A DNA stretch of 64,000 bases, taken from Hoplostethus atlanticus. Lineage: Eukaryota; Chordata; Actinopteri; Trachichthyiformes; Trachichthyidae. Positions 13,032 through 25,011 of this stretch are shown in pieces (position 1 is the first letter of the stretch; the number at the start of each line of letters is the position of its first letter). The stretch is from positions 2,922,001 through 2,986,000 of the forward strand of contig JAXDDX010000049.1 of assembly GCA_034670405.1 (NCBI GenBank). The letters are read 5' to 3'. The notes below the pieces were generated by a model. That model was not told the DNA's origin. It did no database searches and worked only from the letters and a program-made list of their open reading frames with translations. The translations under genes were made by a program, and so were the position numbers.

Positions 13032-16000
13032 ATGTAAGAACAAAGACATTTTTATGTGGCAGACCCGGCCGCCTGCAGGGTGCTTGCTTGTCCACATGAA
13101 CTCACTGGAAATTCAGATTATCAGATTATGTGTTTCACATATCAAAGATGCATACATACGACACAGTGATTCATGTTTCCACGAGTTAGAATCATGTTAA
13201 TGTATATGCCTGGCATCTTAAAATCCAGAATTAATCCAGATTATTTCTAGTCTGGGGCTACAGATGAATCCTCTGGGAAGTTATTGTCCAGGAAAGAGGG
13301 TCACAGTCATAGTTCATAGTTGAGTCGATGTTTCATTTTCTTTTGAATCTTTTATGATGTCAGAGCTTCATATATTATCAGAGATTGCATGCATTCGTTT
13401 CTGTTGACTTAACTTCAGAGTATCGTTTTTTTTAGCATTGTTTTGAAATGAGTTCTTGTTGTTTTCCACAGTGAACCCTTGCTGTCATTTCCCCTGTCAG
13501 CACTGGGGTGTTTGTGTCAGGTATGGTGTAGACAAATATGAGTGTGACTGCACTCGCACCGGCTACTACGGAGAAAACTGCACTATCCGTGAGTTAGTTA
13601 TCCTTACGGGATCAATTCTCATATCCTCTTTTATTCTTTTATATTTAGAGGAATGTTATGTATCTCTGCTATTTCCTTTTGCGGTAGACATAAAGGATTA
13701 GTTGGTAAGGTGATATTAAGTTGTTATTTTCTTTGTTGTTAAATCAGGAAATGGTGCAATATTTCTTGGTTTACAAAGTAGCTCCTACTTTGTCTTTGTC
13801 TAACCTCCCACCTACTTTGTAGCTCCTACTTTGTAAGCCAAATAACTTGCCAAATAACTGGCAAGTTAGTATAACAGGAATACAATTGCCAGGAAAAGGA
13901 AAGGTGGGCCAGTATTTCCAGTAACCATCAAACAGTGCAGTTCATAATTACATGTGAAGTAATTGGCTCCCAGTTATGCAGTTACATCACAGTCACCAGG
14001 CAGAACAGAGGTCATGTACCAGAAACAGAAAGAAGGAAAGAGAGGGAGAGAGGGGTAAAGAAGGAATCAAAACCAGGAAATGGAGAACTGGAGTTAATTG
14101 ACATTGATTTGTTAAAATAATACTGTTACTTCTACATCACATAGCTAGTTCATCAAGTTTTTCAAATGAGTCATCAAATGTGACTCTACACACACAAACT
14201 AGACAGAGCATCCTTATGGAGCTTTCTCATGCAGCTTGAGGCTAAGCCCCAAAGTGTGGGATGCAGTACAACCGGTCTAGCTTGTTGATAGCCAGTCAGG
14301 TAGGGGTGGGCGGTATAACGATTGAACCGGTATACCGGTAGAAATCCGGTATACCGGCTACCTTTAGGCTCTTTGAATGTAAAAATACTTTTTCAAATTT
14401 ACAAACGTAACACACAAAGCTAGCGAACTGCGCGCTGCCATTTAAAGATAATAAACTAGTTTGTGGAAAAAGACGATGTGAAAAAGTGAGTAGTGCAACG
14501 TAAACTTCGATGTAAACAGACGCATGCTTTCTGAAGATGCATGGTGAAATGGAGGGCAGCGAGCATGATGCGGGAGCTCCCGTTCCCGATGCAAACAAAG
14601 AAGAAGAATTAGTTAGAAAGAAAGGTGCTTCGTCCATCATCTGGACGTGGTTTGGGTTTAAAAAGTCGGACCTTGAGCAGAAAACTATTATCTGCAAGCA
14701 ATGTCGAGCAAGAGTTGTTGCCGGCGGTGGTAACACGAGCAATCTGTTTTATCACCTCAAAACAAAACATGTCCGCGAGTATGAAGAGAGTACTAGGATG
14801 CGCGCAGACAAGCAGTCCCTCCGCAAGTGGTGCTAAACGAAAAACCACAACGCAGACGTCGCTAGCCGAGTCATTTTCCAGCAAGCGGTGGAAGGACATT
14901 ACACATTCCATAGCGGAGTATCTATGTAAGGACATGGTTCCTATACAAACAGGTTTAAGGCATTGATCAAAACACTGGATCCGAGGTATGTGATGCCAGG
15001 TCGAAAACACTTCAGCCAAACTGGAAAAACGTTTGCATATAATGTGCTATTTATCTTTATAATTATTTTCTTGGCATGTTGCCTAACCTTTGAAGTTTTT
15101 GTTATATACAGTAGAAGTTATTTGAAGTATTGGAATACTTGAAATTTACATTTTTATGTTTATTTATTTTATTTTATTTTTTAATATTTCTTTGTATTGT
15201 TCAGAACCTATTTTGGAAAAAAGTTTGCATATAAGGTGCTATTTATATTTAATACAGTGCAGTTTTGCACAATAAAACATTCATAAACACTTAAGTTCAA
15301 TGTCAATTTTGTCATAATATACAGATTACAGAATACTAATGGAAGAGCCCAGTAGAAACCTCATAGTTAACCCCCCGGGAATAAACTGTTACCATCCCAG
15401 AGTCTTGTACTTCTCCTAAAGCATTTTTTAAAATTATTATTATAAGAAAAACAAATATACCGTGATATATACCGTTACCGTCCAAAATTCTAAATATACG
15501 GTGATATAAATTTTAGGCCATACTGCCCACCCCTACAGTCAGGTATAATCTTTGAGATCAGTTGCTTTAGTGCTATTAATAATCAATAATCTTGATGATG
15601 CAATTATCACTTTGTTTTGTTACACCAACAGTGTTTTAATATCCCAGCCACAAAATGTCCCTACCTACCGTAACAGTGTGATCATTGTGTCGTGTATTGT
15701 CCAACCACAGCGCAGTTTTGGTCCCAAGTGCGCCAGCTCTTGAAGCCCAGCCCACATGTGATCCATTACATCCTGACCCACTTCCACTGGCTCTGGGACA
15801 TCATCAACTGCACCTTCCTGCAGGATGTTCTGATGCGGCTTGTTCTGACAGGTCCAGAATGAACCATTATAGCTTGATGAAATTCTTTGTGTCTCTTCAG
15901 TCTGTTATATATATTTTATATATATCCAATAACCTTCATTTTTATGTTATTTCTTCGTATGTACAGCGAGGGCCACCTTGATACCCAGCCCCCCCACCTT

Positions 16001-19000
16001 CAACTCCAAGTACGGCTACCTTAGCTGGGAAGCCTACTATAATGTGAGCTACTACACTCGTATCTTGCCCCCTGTGCCAGAGGACTGCCCTACCCCCATG
16101 GGGGTCAAAGGTTAGACATGTCATCTACATGGTGTCATCAAAATCTGGAACCTTTTTGCAGCCTGATAATTGCTATATACAGTAATACTCTGATAATCTT
16201 CATCCCAATGCATCATGAAGCCGAAATGCACGTCAACGTGAGTAATATTAACTGTACAACCTGTTCTTTGCTCAGCGTTTCGTCGGTTGAATCTAAATCT
16301 TTTCCCAATGGTGACATCAATGCAGATTATTGACGTTGAAGAGTTGTGCAGTACAGTGTGCTGTGTTAACTGTATCAGTCATTTTTTGGCAGATACACTA
16401 TTTCAGTATTATGACTAGAAGTTTGGTGTATCTGTGTTTTGCCTTATGGTGTGTGTGTGTGTGTGTGTGTGTGATGCTGTGTGTTTCTGCTCAGGCAAGG
16501 CTGTGCTGCCTGACCCTGAGCTGCTGGTTGAGCGGCTGCTGCAGAGAAAGACCTTCAGGCCAGACCCCCAGGGCAGCAACCTCATGTTCGCCTTCTTTGC
16601 ACAGCACTTCACTCACCAGTTCTTTAAGACCTATAATCGCATGGGTCTGGGCTTCACCAAGGCTCTAGCACATGGGGTAGGTTTATTTATTTCCTTACCC
16701 GTATTAGTTTAGCAATAAAGCTTTGCCTTGAGAAAACCATTAACCATATCTGCTATTTGCCCTACCCCTATTCAATTGCTCTAATCATCTTCCTTGATTT
16801 CTTTCTGTATGTCTGTCTCTCCCTGTGTGGGGCGTGCAGGTGGATGCAGGCCACATTTATGGAGACAACCTGGCCCGGCAGCTCCACCTTAGGCTTCACA
16901 AAGACGGGAAGCTTAAGTATCAGGTGACAGAAATGCAAGAATCTGAACTGTGAACAGAGAGGTTGTATCCACCAGGGCTTATCACAACACGTCGTGTTGA
17001 GGGTTGGCACAGAGTTTAAGCCTGCGATCTTCATTTGTCCCTTTAGCTGTTGTAATCCATTTTATTTATTTATTGTTCATTTCCCAGGACAAAGTGGAGC
17101 AATGCTAAGTCTTGATTTCATCAGGATTCAACATGCTTCTGAACATGACTATGTTGCAATATGGAGAGGGTTTGGAATGACATTGAGGGGGAAAGAGAAG
17201 TTGCATATAACTATATACTGCATATTAAGATATATTTTTCGACCCATCTCATCCCATCAGTTGATTGACGGCGAGGTGTACCCTCCTACTGTAGCTGACG
17301 CACCCATAAGGATGAACTACCCGCCAGGTGTCCCTGATCAGAGCCAGCTGGCTATTGGTCAGGAGGTATATGGACTCCTCCCTGGCTTGGCGATGTATGC
17401 CACGCTATGGCTGAGGGAACATAACCGCGTCTGTGACATCCTGAAGGCAGAGCATCCCACCTGGGATGATGAGCAGCTTTTCCAGACCACACGCCTCATC
17501 ATCATTGGTGAGCTGGACAGCATTTTAATGCCAACTAAAGTTTGAACTTGTTCACTCTTCACATCAGCAATAGGTTTGTATCATTTCAACTTGACTGACC
17601 TCACTCTTTTACTCTGTCCTCTCTTTGTGTCTGTGTGCTTTTCCCAGGCGAGACAATACGTATAGTGATAGAAGAGTATGTGCAGCACCTGAGCGGATAC
17701 CTGCTGCGGTTGAAGTTTGACCCTACCCTGTTGTTTAACTCCCATTTCCAATATGGGAACCGCATAGCTCTGGAGTTCAGCCACCTCTACCACTGGCACC
17801 CATTGATGCCTGACAGCTTCTTTATTGATGGAGATGAACTCACCTACCCACAATTCATCTTCAATACATCTGTTCTCACACACTATGGTGTGGAAAAGCT
17901 GGTGGATGCCTTCTCGCGGCAAGTTGCTGGCCAGGTAACCCAGCCAACAGAAATATTACACACAGATGAAGCAAAGTAACCAAACCCAGACTCAGACATT
18001 GCGACTGACTGGTTTTTTTTCACATTTTTTCCCTGAAGAGACATAAGGAACATGCAAAAAAAAAAAAAATGGGTCCAATTGTATAATTTCCCAAGCGATA
18101 CGTGAAGTTAGAAACATTTTGGCTGGAATTCTAGACGTGGCATTTCAATGAATCTAACTCAACCATACATTTAATTGGTTTGAACTCTCTCCATTCACAT
18201 TGAATTAGGATTAATACGGTCATTTTTCATGCAGACAAAGAATACTTTACATACTTACAACAGTATACAACATGTCAGCGTCCTTACTCAGAGCTGTTAA
18301 AATCGCAAACAGTGATTTCTGCAGTTAGTCTGATTTGAACACCACTGTTAAGGTGCTGCAGCACAAGAAAGCCATAGCATTATTCCACTTGTGATTCTGT
18401 GTTCTACAGATAGGCGGGGGCCATAACATCAATGCTGTGGTGACCAGAGTGGCTGTGGGGGGTATAAAGGAGTCCCGGCAACTTCGTGTGCAGCCCTTCA
18501 ACGAGTACAGGAAACGATTTAATCTTACGCCATACACATCTTTTACACAGTTCACAGGTAGGAAAAAGAGTTTTATGTACAGACCACACAGCATGAACGA
18601 CCTCAAAACATCTTATTTATGACTTTAGCATGTGCATGGGAACAGCTAGACATACATTCTTGGAATGCTTGGCCTCAACTCAGTTTCGGGCAATTTCAAA
18701 AGTGGATACAAAGAAGAATGTGGAATGCTGGTGGTGGAAATGGATAGGAAGAAAATGAAAATTGTATAAAATTGTTCAGGTTGTGGTTGTGTTGCGTACT
18801 GGATCGCTTGACATTTATTGACTCGGGCCATTAAATGTGTTATTTTCCTTTCGTGCTGGCTTCAGCGTTGTGTAGTTCTCCACATTCCTGAAAACCATAT
18901 TCCCGGAGGGGTTTGTTGCACTGATAAGATGTACAATGTTATGCTCAGGTCCAGCTATGCCTATATGATATATGATGATAATAAATTAGTCCTTATGGGA

Positions 19001-19463
19001 AGACTCACGCTAAGGTATTTGTGGTCATGCACTGTACTGTAGATATTTTTATTAACTGGTTGGCAGGTTTTAGGTGAGATATTGATGGTTATCTTTTGCA
19101 GGTGAGGAGGAGATAGCCCGCGAGCTTGAGGAGATGTACGGTGATATTGATGCCCTCGAATTCTATCCTGGTCTCCTCCTGGAAAGAACAAGACCAGGGA
19201 CCATATTTGGAGAGAGCATGGTGGAGATGGGTGCCCCCTTCTCCCTGAAAGGCCTCTTGGGTAACCCTATATGTTCTCCAGAGTACTGGAAGCCCAGCAC
19301 CTTTGGAGGCCAAGTAGGCTTTGACATAGTGAACACTGCCACACTAAAGAAGCTGGTCTGTCTTAACTCCAGGACGTGCCCTTATGTGGCTTTCAGGATA
19401 CCAGCAGAGGAACAAACACAGAGAGGGAAAGATGACAATGATGGAAGGAATGATGAGTTGTGA
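11110..19463 (+). CDS. ptgs1: Prostaglandin G/H synthase 1 (cyclooxygenase-1), complete, 11 coding exons
   Basis: Coding exons are 11110-11116, 11236-11301, 13472-13588, 15711-15851, 15967-16110, 16495-16676, 16840-16923, 17261-17507, 17648-17934, 18410-18557 and 19102-19463 (1785 bases, 594 residues). The enzyme converts arachidonate to PGH2 on the lumenal face of the ER and nuclear envelope. The order is a short signal peptide, an EGF-like module (exon 3), the membrane-binding helices (exon 4), then the peroxidase/cyclooxygenase domain. Catalytic residues are present (ovine numbering): Arg120, distal His207 ([12 protein letters not shown]), Tyr385 and heme-ligand His388 (HLYHWHP), and aspirin-target Ser530 (GAPFSLKG). 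The COX-2-specific C-terminal insert is absent and a separate 7-base first coding exon is used, which supports COX-1. The exon-2 acceptor (CAG|TTTGTG) was chosen because the nearer TAG site would create a stop. The protein ends NDEL, an ER-retention-like tail. Residues 513 and 523 are COX-2-like (see findings). Confidence 0.95.
12450..12513. repeat. Perfect inverted repeat (22-bp arms, 20-base loop) in ptgs1 intron 2
   Basis: The left arm at 12450-12471 (starting TCCTTGTAAAAGTG) is the exact reverse complement of the right arm at 12492-12513. Each arm contains an AGATAA/TTATCT GATA-type motif. The hairpin has no mismatch over 22 pairs. Confidence 0.85.
12919..13031. repeat. CT/GA microsatellite in ptgs1 intron 2
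   Basis: A CT-dinucleotide tract of about 110 bases is interrupted by CA, TCA and CG variants. Confidence 0.9.
13773..13868. repeat. Cluster of short palindromes in ptgs1 intron 3
   Basis: ACAAAGTAG-CTC-CTACTTTGT at 13773-13793 is a near-perfect palindrome. A related CTACTTTGTAGCTCCTACTT copy follows at about 13812-13834. TAACTTGCC (13843-13851) is then mirrored by GGCAAGTTA (13860-13868). They could be the remains of a small foldback element. Confidence 0.55.
14301..15535 (+). mobile_element. Non-autonomous hAT DNA transposon in ptgs1 intron 3
   Basis: The element starts TAGGGGTGGGCGGTAT and ends with the inverted counterpart ATACTGCCCACCCCTA (imperfect terminal inverted repeats). It is flanked by an exact 8-bp target-site duplication, CAGTCAGG (14293-14300 and 15536-15543), the hallmark of hAT insertion. 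It is 1235 bp long, subterminal regions are rich in GGTATACCG-type motifs, and it still carries the start of a BED-finger transposase gene. Most of the catalytic region is missing, so it cannot move by itself. It sits in the sense orientation relative to ptgs1. Confidence 0.88.
14537..15025 (+). pseudogene. Remnant of a ZBED-type hAT transposase gene
   Basis: The first frame (14537-14836) begins [16 protein letters not shown] and contains a BED zinc finger: WTWFGF, then CKQC, then HLKTKH (C-x2-C ... H-x4-H). The matching downstream sequence ([19 protein letters not shown]) continues in another frame (about 14825-14960), and then a further frame gives [18 protein letters not shown] (about 14953-15010), a motif from the middle of ZBED-like transposases. 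The frame changes and missing segments show that the gene is broken and internally deleted. Confidence 0.75.
16449..16474. repeat. GT microsatellite next to the ptgs1 exon 6 acceptor
   Basis: About 12 GT units end 20 bases before the TCAG acceptor of exon 6, in the position where the polypyrimidine tract would normally be. Confidence 0.85.
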
Positions 19464-19873
19464 CACTCTACAGACATGGACACCGGAAAGTTGGACATGG
19501 TTTGTATGGTCTGGATGATGGTAGAATAGGATGTGCTGCTAAAAAGAACAATGTTTACTGGGAACTCCACACACCCGTATGGAGAACATACTGCTTGTTG
19601 GAAAAACACTGGAGAATCACGAATCACAAAAGGACGGAGGGCTCAGTGTGAAATCAGTACAACAAACATACACACTCGCTCATCAGTGAAAACATAAACA
19701 TATAATTTTTGTTAAATGCTATAAGCAGAAATAACACTGAAATATTAAAGATGTCTTTTTAGTTCTCAGAGTTTTCTTTGTTCATGCACTGCCCATATAA
19801 AATGTATGTACTTTAGAATTAGTTTAGTTAGTTTTTTAGTTAATTAGTTAGTATCCATCAATTTAAGCAAAGT

Positions 19874-19879
19874 AATAAA
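19874..19879 (+). terminator. ptgs1: Probable ptgs1 polyadenylation signal
   Basis: This is the first AATAAA after the stop codon, about 410 bases downstream. ATTAAA at 19743-19748 is an alternative earlier signal. Confidence 0.5.
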
Positions 19880-20287
19880 CACAAATTGGATTAATGTTTA
19901 AAATCTCTTATTTTATCTCTTAGAACTGAAACACCGAAAGCTTGTTTTTATAACTGAAGGGAGGGACTGTCCATTGTTCTGCACATCTGATGAGTCTCCA
20001 TTTTCACTCCTATTTCTTTTGGCAAGAGATTGCTTACTGATGGAAATGGGAGAGAGACCCACACAATAGGAGGATGTAAATTGCTCAATGTAAGACTAAA
20101 AAAATATGAAAGTACTTTGAGCACCTCAGGTATAGAACAGGAGTCAGAACAGTAGTCATTCTGATATATTCAGTCATTATACTTTCAGTGAAAGCCAACA
20201 GTAATAGTGAAATAAAAATATATTTCATTCCAAGGACCCCACTTTGGGAACCACTGGCCTAGAGAGATTTCTTGTGTGTGTGCCTGA

Positions 20288-20403
<116 letters not shown>

Positions 20404-20559
20404 AAACGTTGCTTACTATTGCCATCTAGCTGTGAAGGTGGGAGCTGCATTTAACAACACTACGGAACATACAACTTCACGTGACTGGGTTGCACCCTGT
20501 TGTTATGTTGCCTTTAGGTGCTCCCCGTAAACTTGTAACTCCATGAGAAGCTGTAAATA

Positions 20560-21026
20560 CGACTTCTCGATTTACCGCCCCGCCAAATTATTTGGTCGGA
20601 AATAATAACAAAATGAACTGTGTAACAACTATTTTGTGGTTTTAGAAATCAAGCGGCACAGAGCTTCTTGGTTCTACAGTGGTACAACGAAGGGGCGAAA
20701 ATATGCATCTGTGCATGTAATTGATGTTTTAATTAATTTGTTAACTAAAACAATTGTAATCATCTTTTAACCATCGATTGTTGACACTGTTTCCATTCTC
20801 TCCGACCAATAAACGTGACATCGCAACATAGAAAATCGGAAATACCCTCTTTTCCATTCGTATTTGCCATTTTCTCGGTTCGTTTATGTCCGCACGCCTG
20901 GTAATCCCAATAGTTCGGAGCATAATTCTCTGACAGTGAAGCGGCGAAGCGGATAAAGCTAACGTTAGCAGATTAGAGTTCCAGTGAGTTGGTGTTCGGT
21001 TAACGTTAGCCGGTGATACAATTCAG
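20560..21026 (+). promoter_or_regulatory. pdcl: pdcl promoter and untranslated first exon
   Basis: The region holds a CCAAT box (CGACCAATAAACGTGAC, near 20803-20819). A likely untranslated exon ends at a strong donor, ATTCAG|GTAAGA, at 21026. The next exon starts at 22420 just before the ATG. The start of exon 1, near 20935, is an estimate. TAACGTTAGC motifs flank it. Confidence 0.5.
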
Positions 21027-22419
21027 GTAAGATTAAAACCAATCAAATGGAATGATCAGTAAATTAATTCCCTAGCATAATATAGAAGGTAAATTAAATG
21101 TAACGATCACTCAGTCGATGGTTAATGTTTGCTTGGGTTTGACAGGAAGTGTGCGTTAGAAGCTAGTGAGCTTGTTAACAAGCTAGAGTATCGAGCTAGT
21201 TTACGGTAGCTTGCTAATAGTTGAGATGTCAGCAGCTTGGTCCCCTTGGCCCACTTTATTAACAAGCAAATTGGATTGTCTATATCCACTCCTAGTAGCG
21301 TCTCCTGGTACTTGTAGAAATAACTAAGCTAGCTACCATTATCTCGCTAATAGCCATCGAACATTAGGCAACGTTAGCTACTACGTTACGTTAGCCATAC
21401 TTGCTATGTTAACTCTGCTAACGTGAGATAGCCCAAGATAGCTAAGTTGCATCTTATTTAGTATTCCTATTTATGTGTTTTATAAAACGTTACCTAACTG
21501 CTGTTGTGTGATTCGGAGATGGGGGTTAAGCGTATAAACAGATCATTGACGTTATAGTCAGCGACAGTGGAGGTGTTAACGTTACTTCTATTGTCACCTA
21601 ACGTCAGAGAGCTCTAGGCAGTGATACCATCCATTCTGCTGTCTGACCACTTTCACAGTGGGTCTTAGTAAGAGGGATTTGTTGGGAGTCTCTGACCCCC
21701 TTTCCTTTCTGTCCATCTGTGCAGATGGATTGGCTAACATAGGGCTGAATGCATCGTTAAGCCCACCCCTAGGCCCTTGAGCTCAAGCTTTCTAAATTGA
21801 CACACTTATTATACACACTTTGTTTAGTGTAGTTGTCCTATTTTTGAAGCAAGCTATTGCTATCGTAGCCAATGACAGTTTGGATTGCTACCAGCCTGAT
21901 TAGTCAGTAATGATTTATGGGTTCTGCTGGACCGTGGGAGAACGGTGGTTAATCTGGGGAGATTGAATTTGTTTTAATCTATGAGGTCTGCTAGTTTGTT
22001 AATGATAAACCAGGTGTCAACTACAATGGTTTTATGCGAATTACTACGCAAAGTACTGTTGTTGACAGGTTAACACGTGTCAAAATGTAGGTTAATGTTT
22101 ACATACATGCAGTCTGTGACTATAAAGATTAAAGGCGTTAGGTTCCTGTTAGGAGTACATAATAAACGGGCTCTTCACTGCATGCAAAACAAACAGAATA
22201 AATAGTGGGGAGTTTATTTTATGGTGAGGAAGATGAGCCCACGCTGGTGTAATCTCATATTTTTAGTTCTTGTAATTATGAGATTAGAATAAACCTGTGG
22301 ATGTAGCAGCAGCAAATTAATAAATAGTAACATAATAATACCTCCTGAAATGGTAGCCTAAAGACGTGTGTGGAGTTGCATCTGTAACTGTCCAAGAGAC
22401 TAACACCGCCCACCCTCAG
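21027..22419 (+). other. pdcl: pdcl intron 1
   Basis: This is an intron within the 5' UTR. It holds no coding sequence that I can support, but has several GTTAGC/AACGTTAGC-type motifs (21160-21440). Confidence 0.5.
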
Positions 22420-22432
22420 GAGAGCCGTAGTC

Positions 22433-23857
22433 ATGACGACGCTGGATGACAAGATTCTGGGAGAGAAGCTGCAGTACTACTACAGCAGCAGTGAGGATGA
22501 AGGCAGTGACAATGAGGATGAGGAGGGGGAGAGCAAGACCATCCGCAACCCCGACATCATGGAGGCTGAGATAGACTACACTCCTGATGGAAGTGCTGTC
22601 AACACAGGTAGATAACACAAGCATGTGCACACGGATAGATGCACACACACCAACACACACACAAACTCTGCTAAACTTGCATAGGATTATGAAGCAATAA
22701 GAGTCAATTTTGCAGTGACTCTGCTTTGCATTATGCCTAACACAAATGTTATGCTAAGACAAATGTTAATTAAATCTTTTATTTTATTTATTAAGCACAA
22801 GTAGTTTCATGGCGAGAGTGACACTGGCTATTCCTTCCTAGGACCAAAGGGTGTGATCAATGACTGGCGGAAGTACAAGCAGCTGGAGGTAGAGCAGAGG
22901 CAAGAGCAGAAGAAAGAGATGGAAAGATTGATCAAGAAGCTGTCCATGACCTGCCGCTCTGACCTGGACCTGGAAAAAGATGAGGAGAAACAGAAACAGC
23001 TGCAGGACAAGATTAAAGGAAAAGTGAGCAGAATGGGGACACAAATGTTTACACTGGGAAAGAAACATATTTTAAGTGGCTGCATTTCAAAGCCTCTGCT
23101 TACACCTCCGCTATATTTGCTGTGACATTTATTTCTGCATCAGGGTTTCAGCTAGATGGCTTTCATCAGCTGTGAAAAGCCTATGCTATGCATTTCCCTA
23201 AGTCTTTGGATAGGCAAGAAACTGGTGGTAATCATAGTGCAAACAATTACAATTGTAAATTCTAATTGTGAATCCTCTTTGCCTCCCCACCAGATGACCC
23301 TACAGGAGTACAACATGCTCCAGGAGGAGGAGGATGATGAAGACTTCCTCCAGCACTACCGCATGCAGCGCATCGAACAGATGCGGCGCCAGCTGTGCCG
23401 CGGCAAGCGCTTTGAGCAGGTCTATGAGCTGAACAGTGGAGAGGAGTTCCTGGAGGCGCTGGACAAGGAGGACAAAAGCACCCTGGTCATGATCCACATC
23501 TATGAGCCGGAGGTCCCAGGCTGTGAGGCCATGAGTGGCAGCCTGCTGTGTCTGGCTCAGGAATACCCGCTGGTCAAGTTCTGCAGTGTACGCAGCTCAG
23601 CCATCAGCACCAGTGCACTGTTCAGAGGCAGTGCTCTGCCGGCCCTGCTAGTTTACAAAGGAGGGGACCTGATCGGCAACTTCGTGCGGGTCACAGACCA
23701 GCTCGGGGAAGACTTCTTTGCTGTAGATCTGGAGGCCCTGCTGCAGGAGTATGGCCTGCTGCCAGACAAGCCCGCCCTCATCCCGAAGACCGTTCGCAAT
23801 GGAGCCATAATACAGCACACTCAGAGTGATGAGGACTCTGATCTCGATATAGACTAG
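22433..23857 (+). CDS. pdcl: Phosducin-like protein (PhLP1), complete, 3 coding exons
   Basis: Coding exons are 22433-22607, 22842-23023 and 23294-23857 (921 bases, 306 residues; human PDCL has 301). PhLP1 is a cytosolic co-chaperone that works with the CCT chaperonin to fold G-beta and pair it with G-gamma. The N-terminus MTTLDDKILGEKLQYYYSSS with the acidic serine cluster (SSSEDEGSDNEDEE, residues about 18-31) corresponds to the CK2-phosphorylated segment of PhLP1. GPKGVINDWRKYKQLE is the family's Helix-1 G-beta-binding region. The C-terminal half is the thioredoxin-like domain (ALPALLVYKGGDLIGNFVRV) without a CXXC redox motif, as in other phosducins. The acidic DSDLDID end matches PDCL. 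Splice phases are consistent (1, 0). Confidence 0.97.
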
Positions 23858-24388
23858 AGCCATAATGAGTAACACACATCACATGCAAGGAAAACACACA
23901 CACACCACACACAATCTGCATGGACTATAGACCCTTTATATGTATAAAGACCCACGTAGTGATGACTGAGCCAGGGTTGGAGCAGTGCATGTTGCTATTC
24001 ACACAACATCATAAACCAACTATGAAGCACACACAATGAGCTATACACCACAACCCGGATGGCGTTCATCATGACATCATCATTCCATAGTAAACATGAG
24101 TCATATTTAATGAGTAAATGTTAACCAATATCGAGGACCTATTGTCATGCACAGTGAGGATTATGCAGGTGTTATATAGGTTTAATGTTTCGTTTGTGCT
24201 ATGTATTATCTATTTATTCTTTGTTAAAACACTTTTTTCTGTTGTCTTGTTTCATGTGCATGTTCATGGTAGTAATTGTGTTTCATTCTGTAGAGGATAC
24301 AACCTCCTGTCCAAACTGACTTAGTTAGTTTTATAACTTTTATATGTGTGTTTAACCATTTCAAAACGGTTGAGGTAATAGTAGGGAC

Positions 24389-24394
24389 AATAAA
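24389..24394 (+). terminator. pdcl: pdcl polyadenylation signal
   Basis: AATAAA lies about 530 bases after the stop and is followed by a GT/T-rich stretch (24397-24426) of the kind that supports 3' cleavage. Confidence 0.7.
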
Positions 24395-25011
24395 TGAGGT
24401 GTTTTGACTCAGTGTCTGTTTTTTCTTTTCTTTCTGGGGTGTGCAGGGGCAGAGTCTGCCTTCTAAGAGACGATAAACTTAAAAGCAAAGTTTATCAAAC
24501 TAGTCAAGGTTAAATGGACAGTGCTTTAGTCATCAAAGGTTGAGCGTGTAGGGCGACCCTGAACTCATCTCCTTTGTAGCCTTTCATTTGATCCACAGTT
24601 ATAGATGTTTGTGTAGAGACATGAAGTGTGATGTACAGCGCTGCAGCTCATGAACATTACAGGTATTTACAGAGACATTACACCGTTGCTCGTTTCTCAG
24701 TCTTATGAACTGGACCACTACTACTGGACTATTGGACATGATAAACAGGGGTAGAGTGTTCATAACTGAACAATTAAAACAAGTAGTTATCCAATAGTCT
24801 TAACAGCTGAATCAATAACCACTTTCACTTTAAACGGGCATAGCTAGGACTCTAGTAATATTTGTAACAGTATCAAAAACACTATTCACACATTTTAAAC
24901 TATATAGCCCAGCATATATCCCCATTGGCCACAAGATGCTAACTTTCTTTGGGTGAGAAATTGACACAGATAGCGAGTAACACTCTTCAGTGGAAACCAG
25001 GCTAATGTAGC

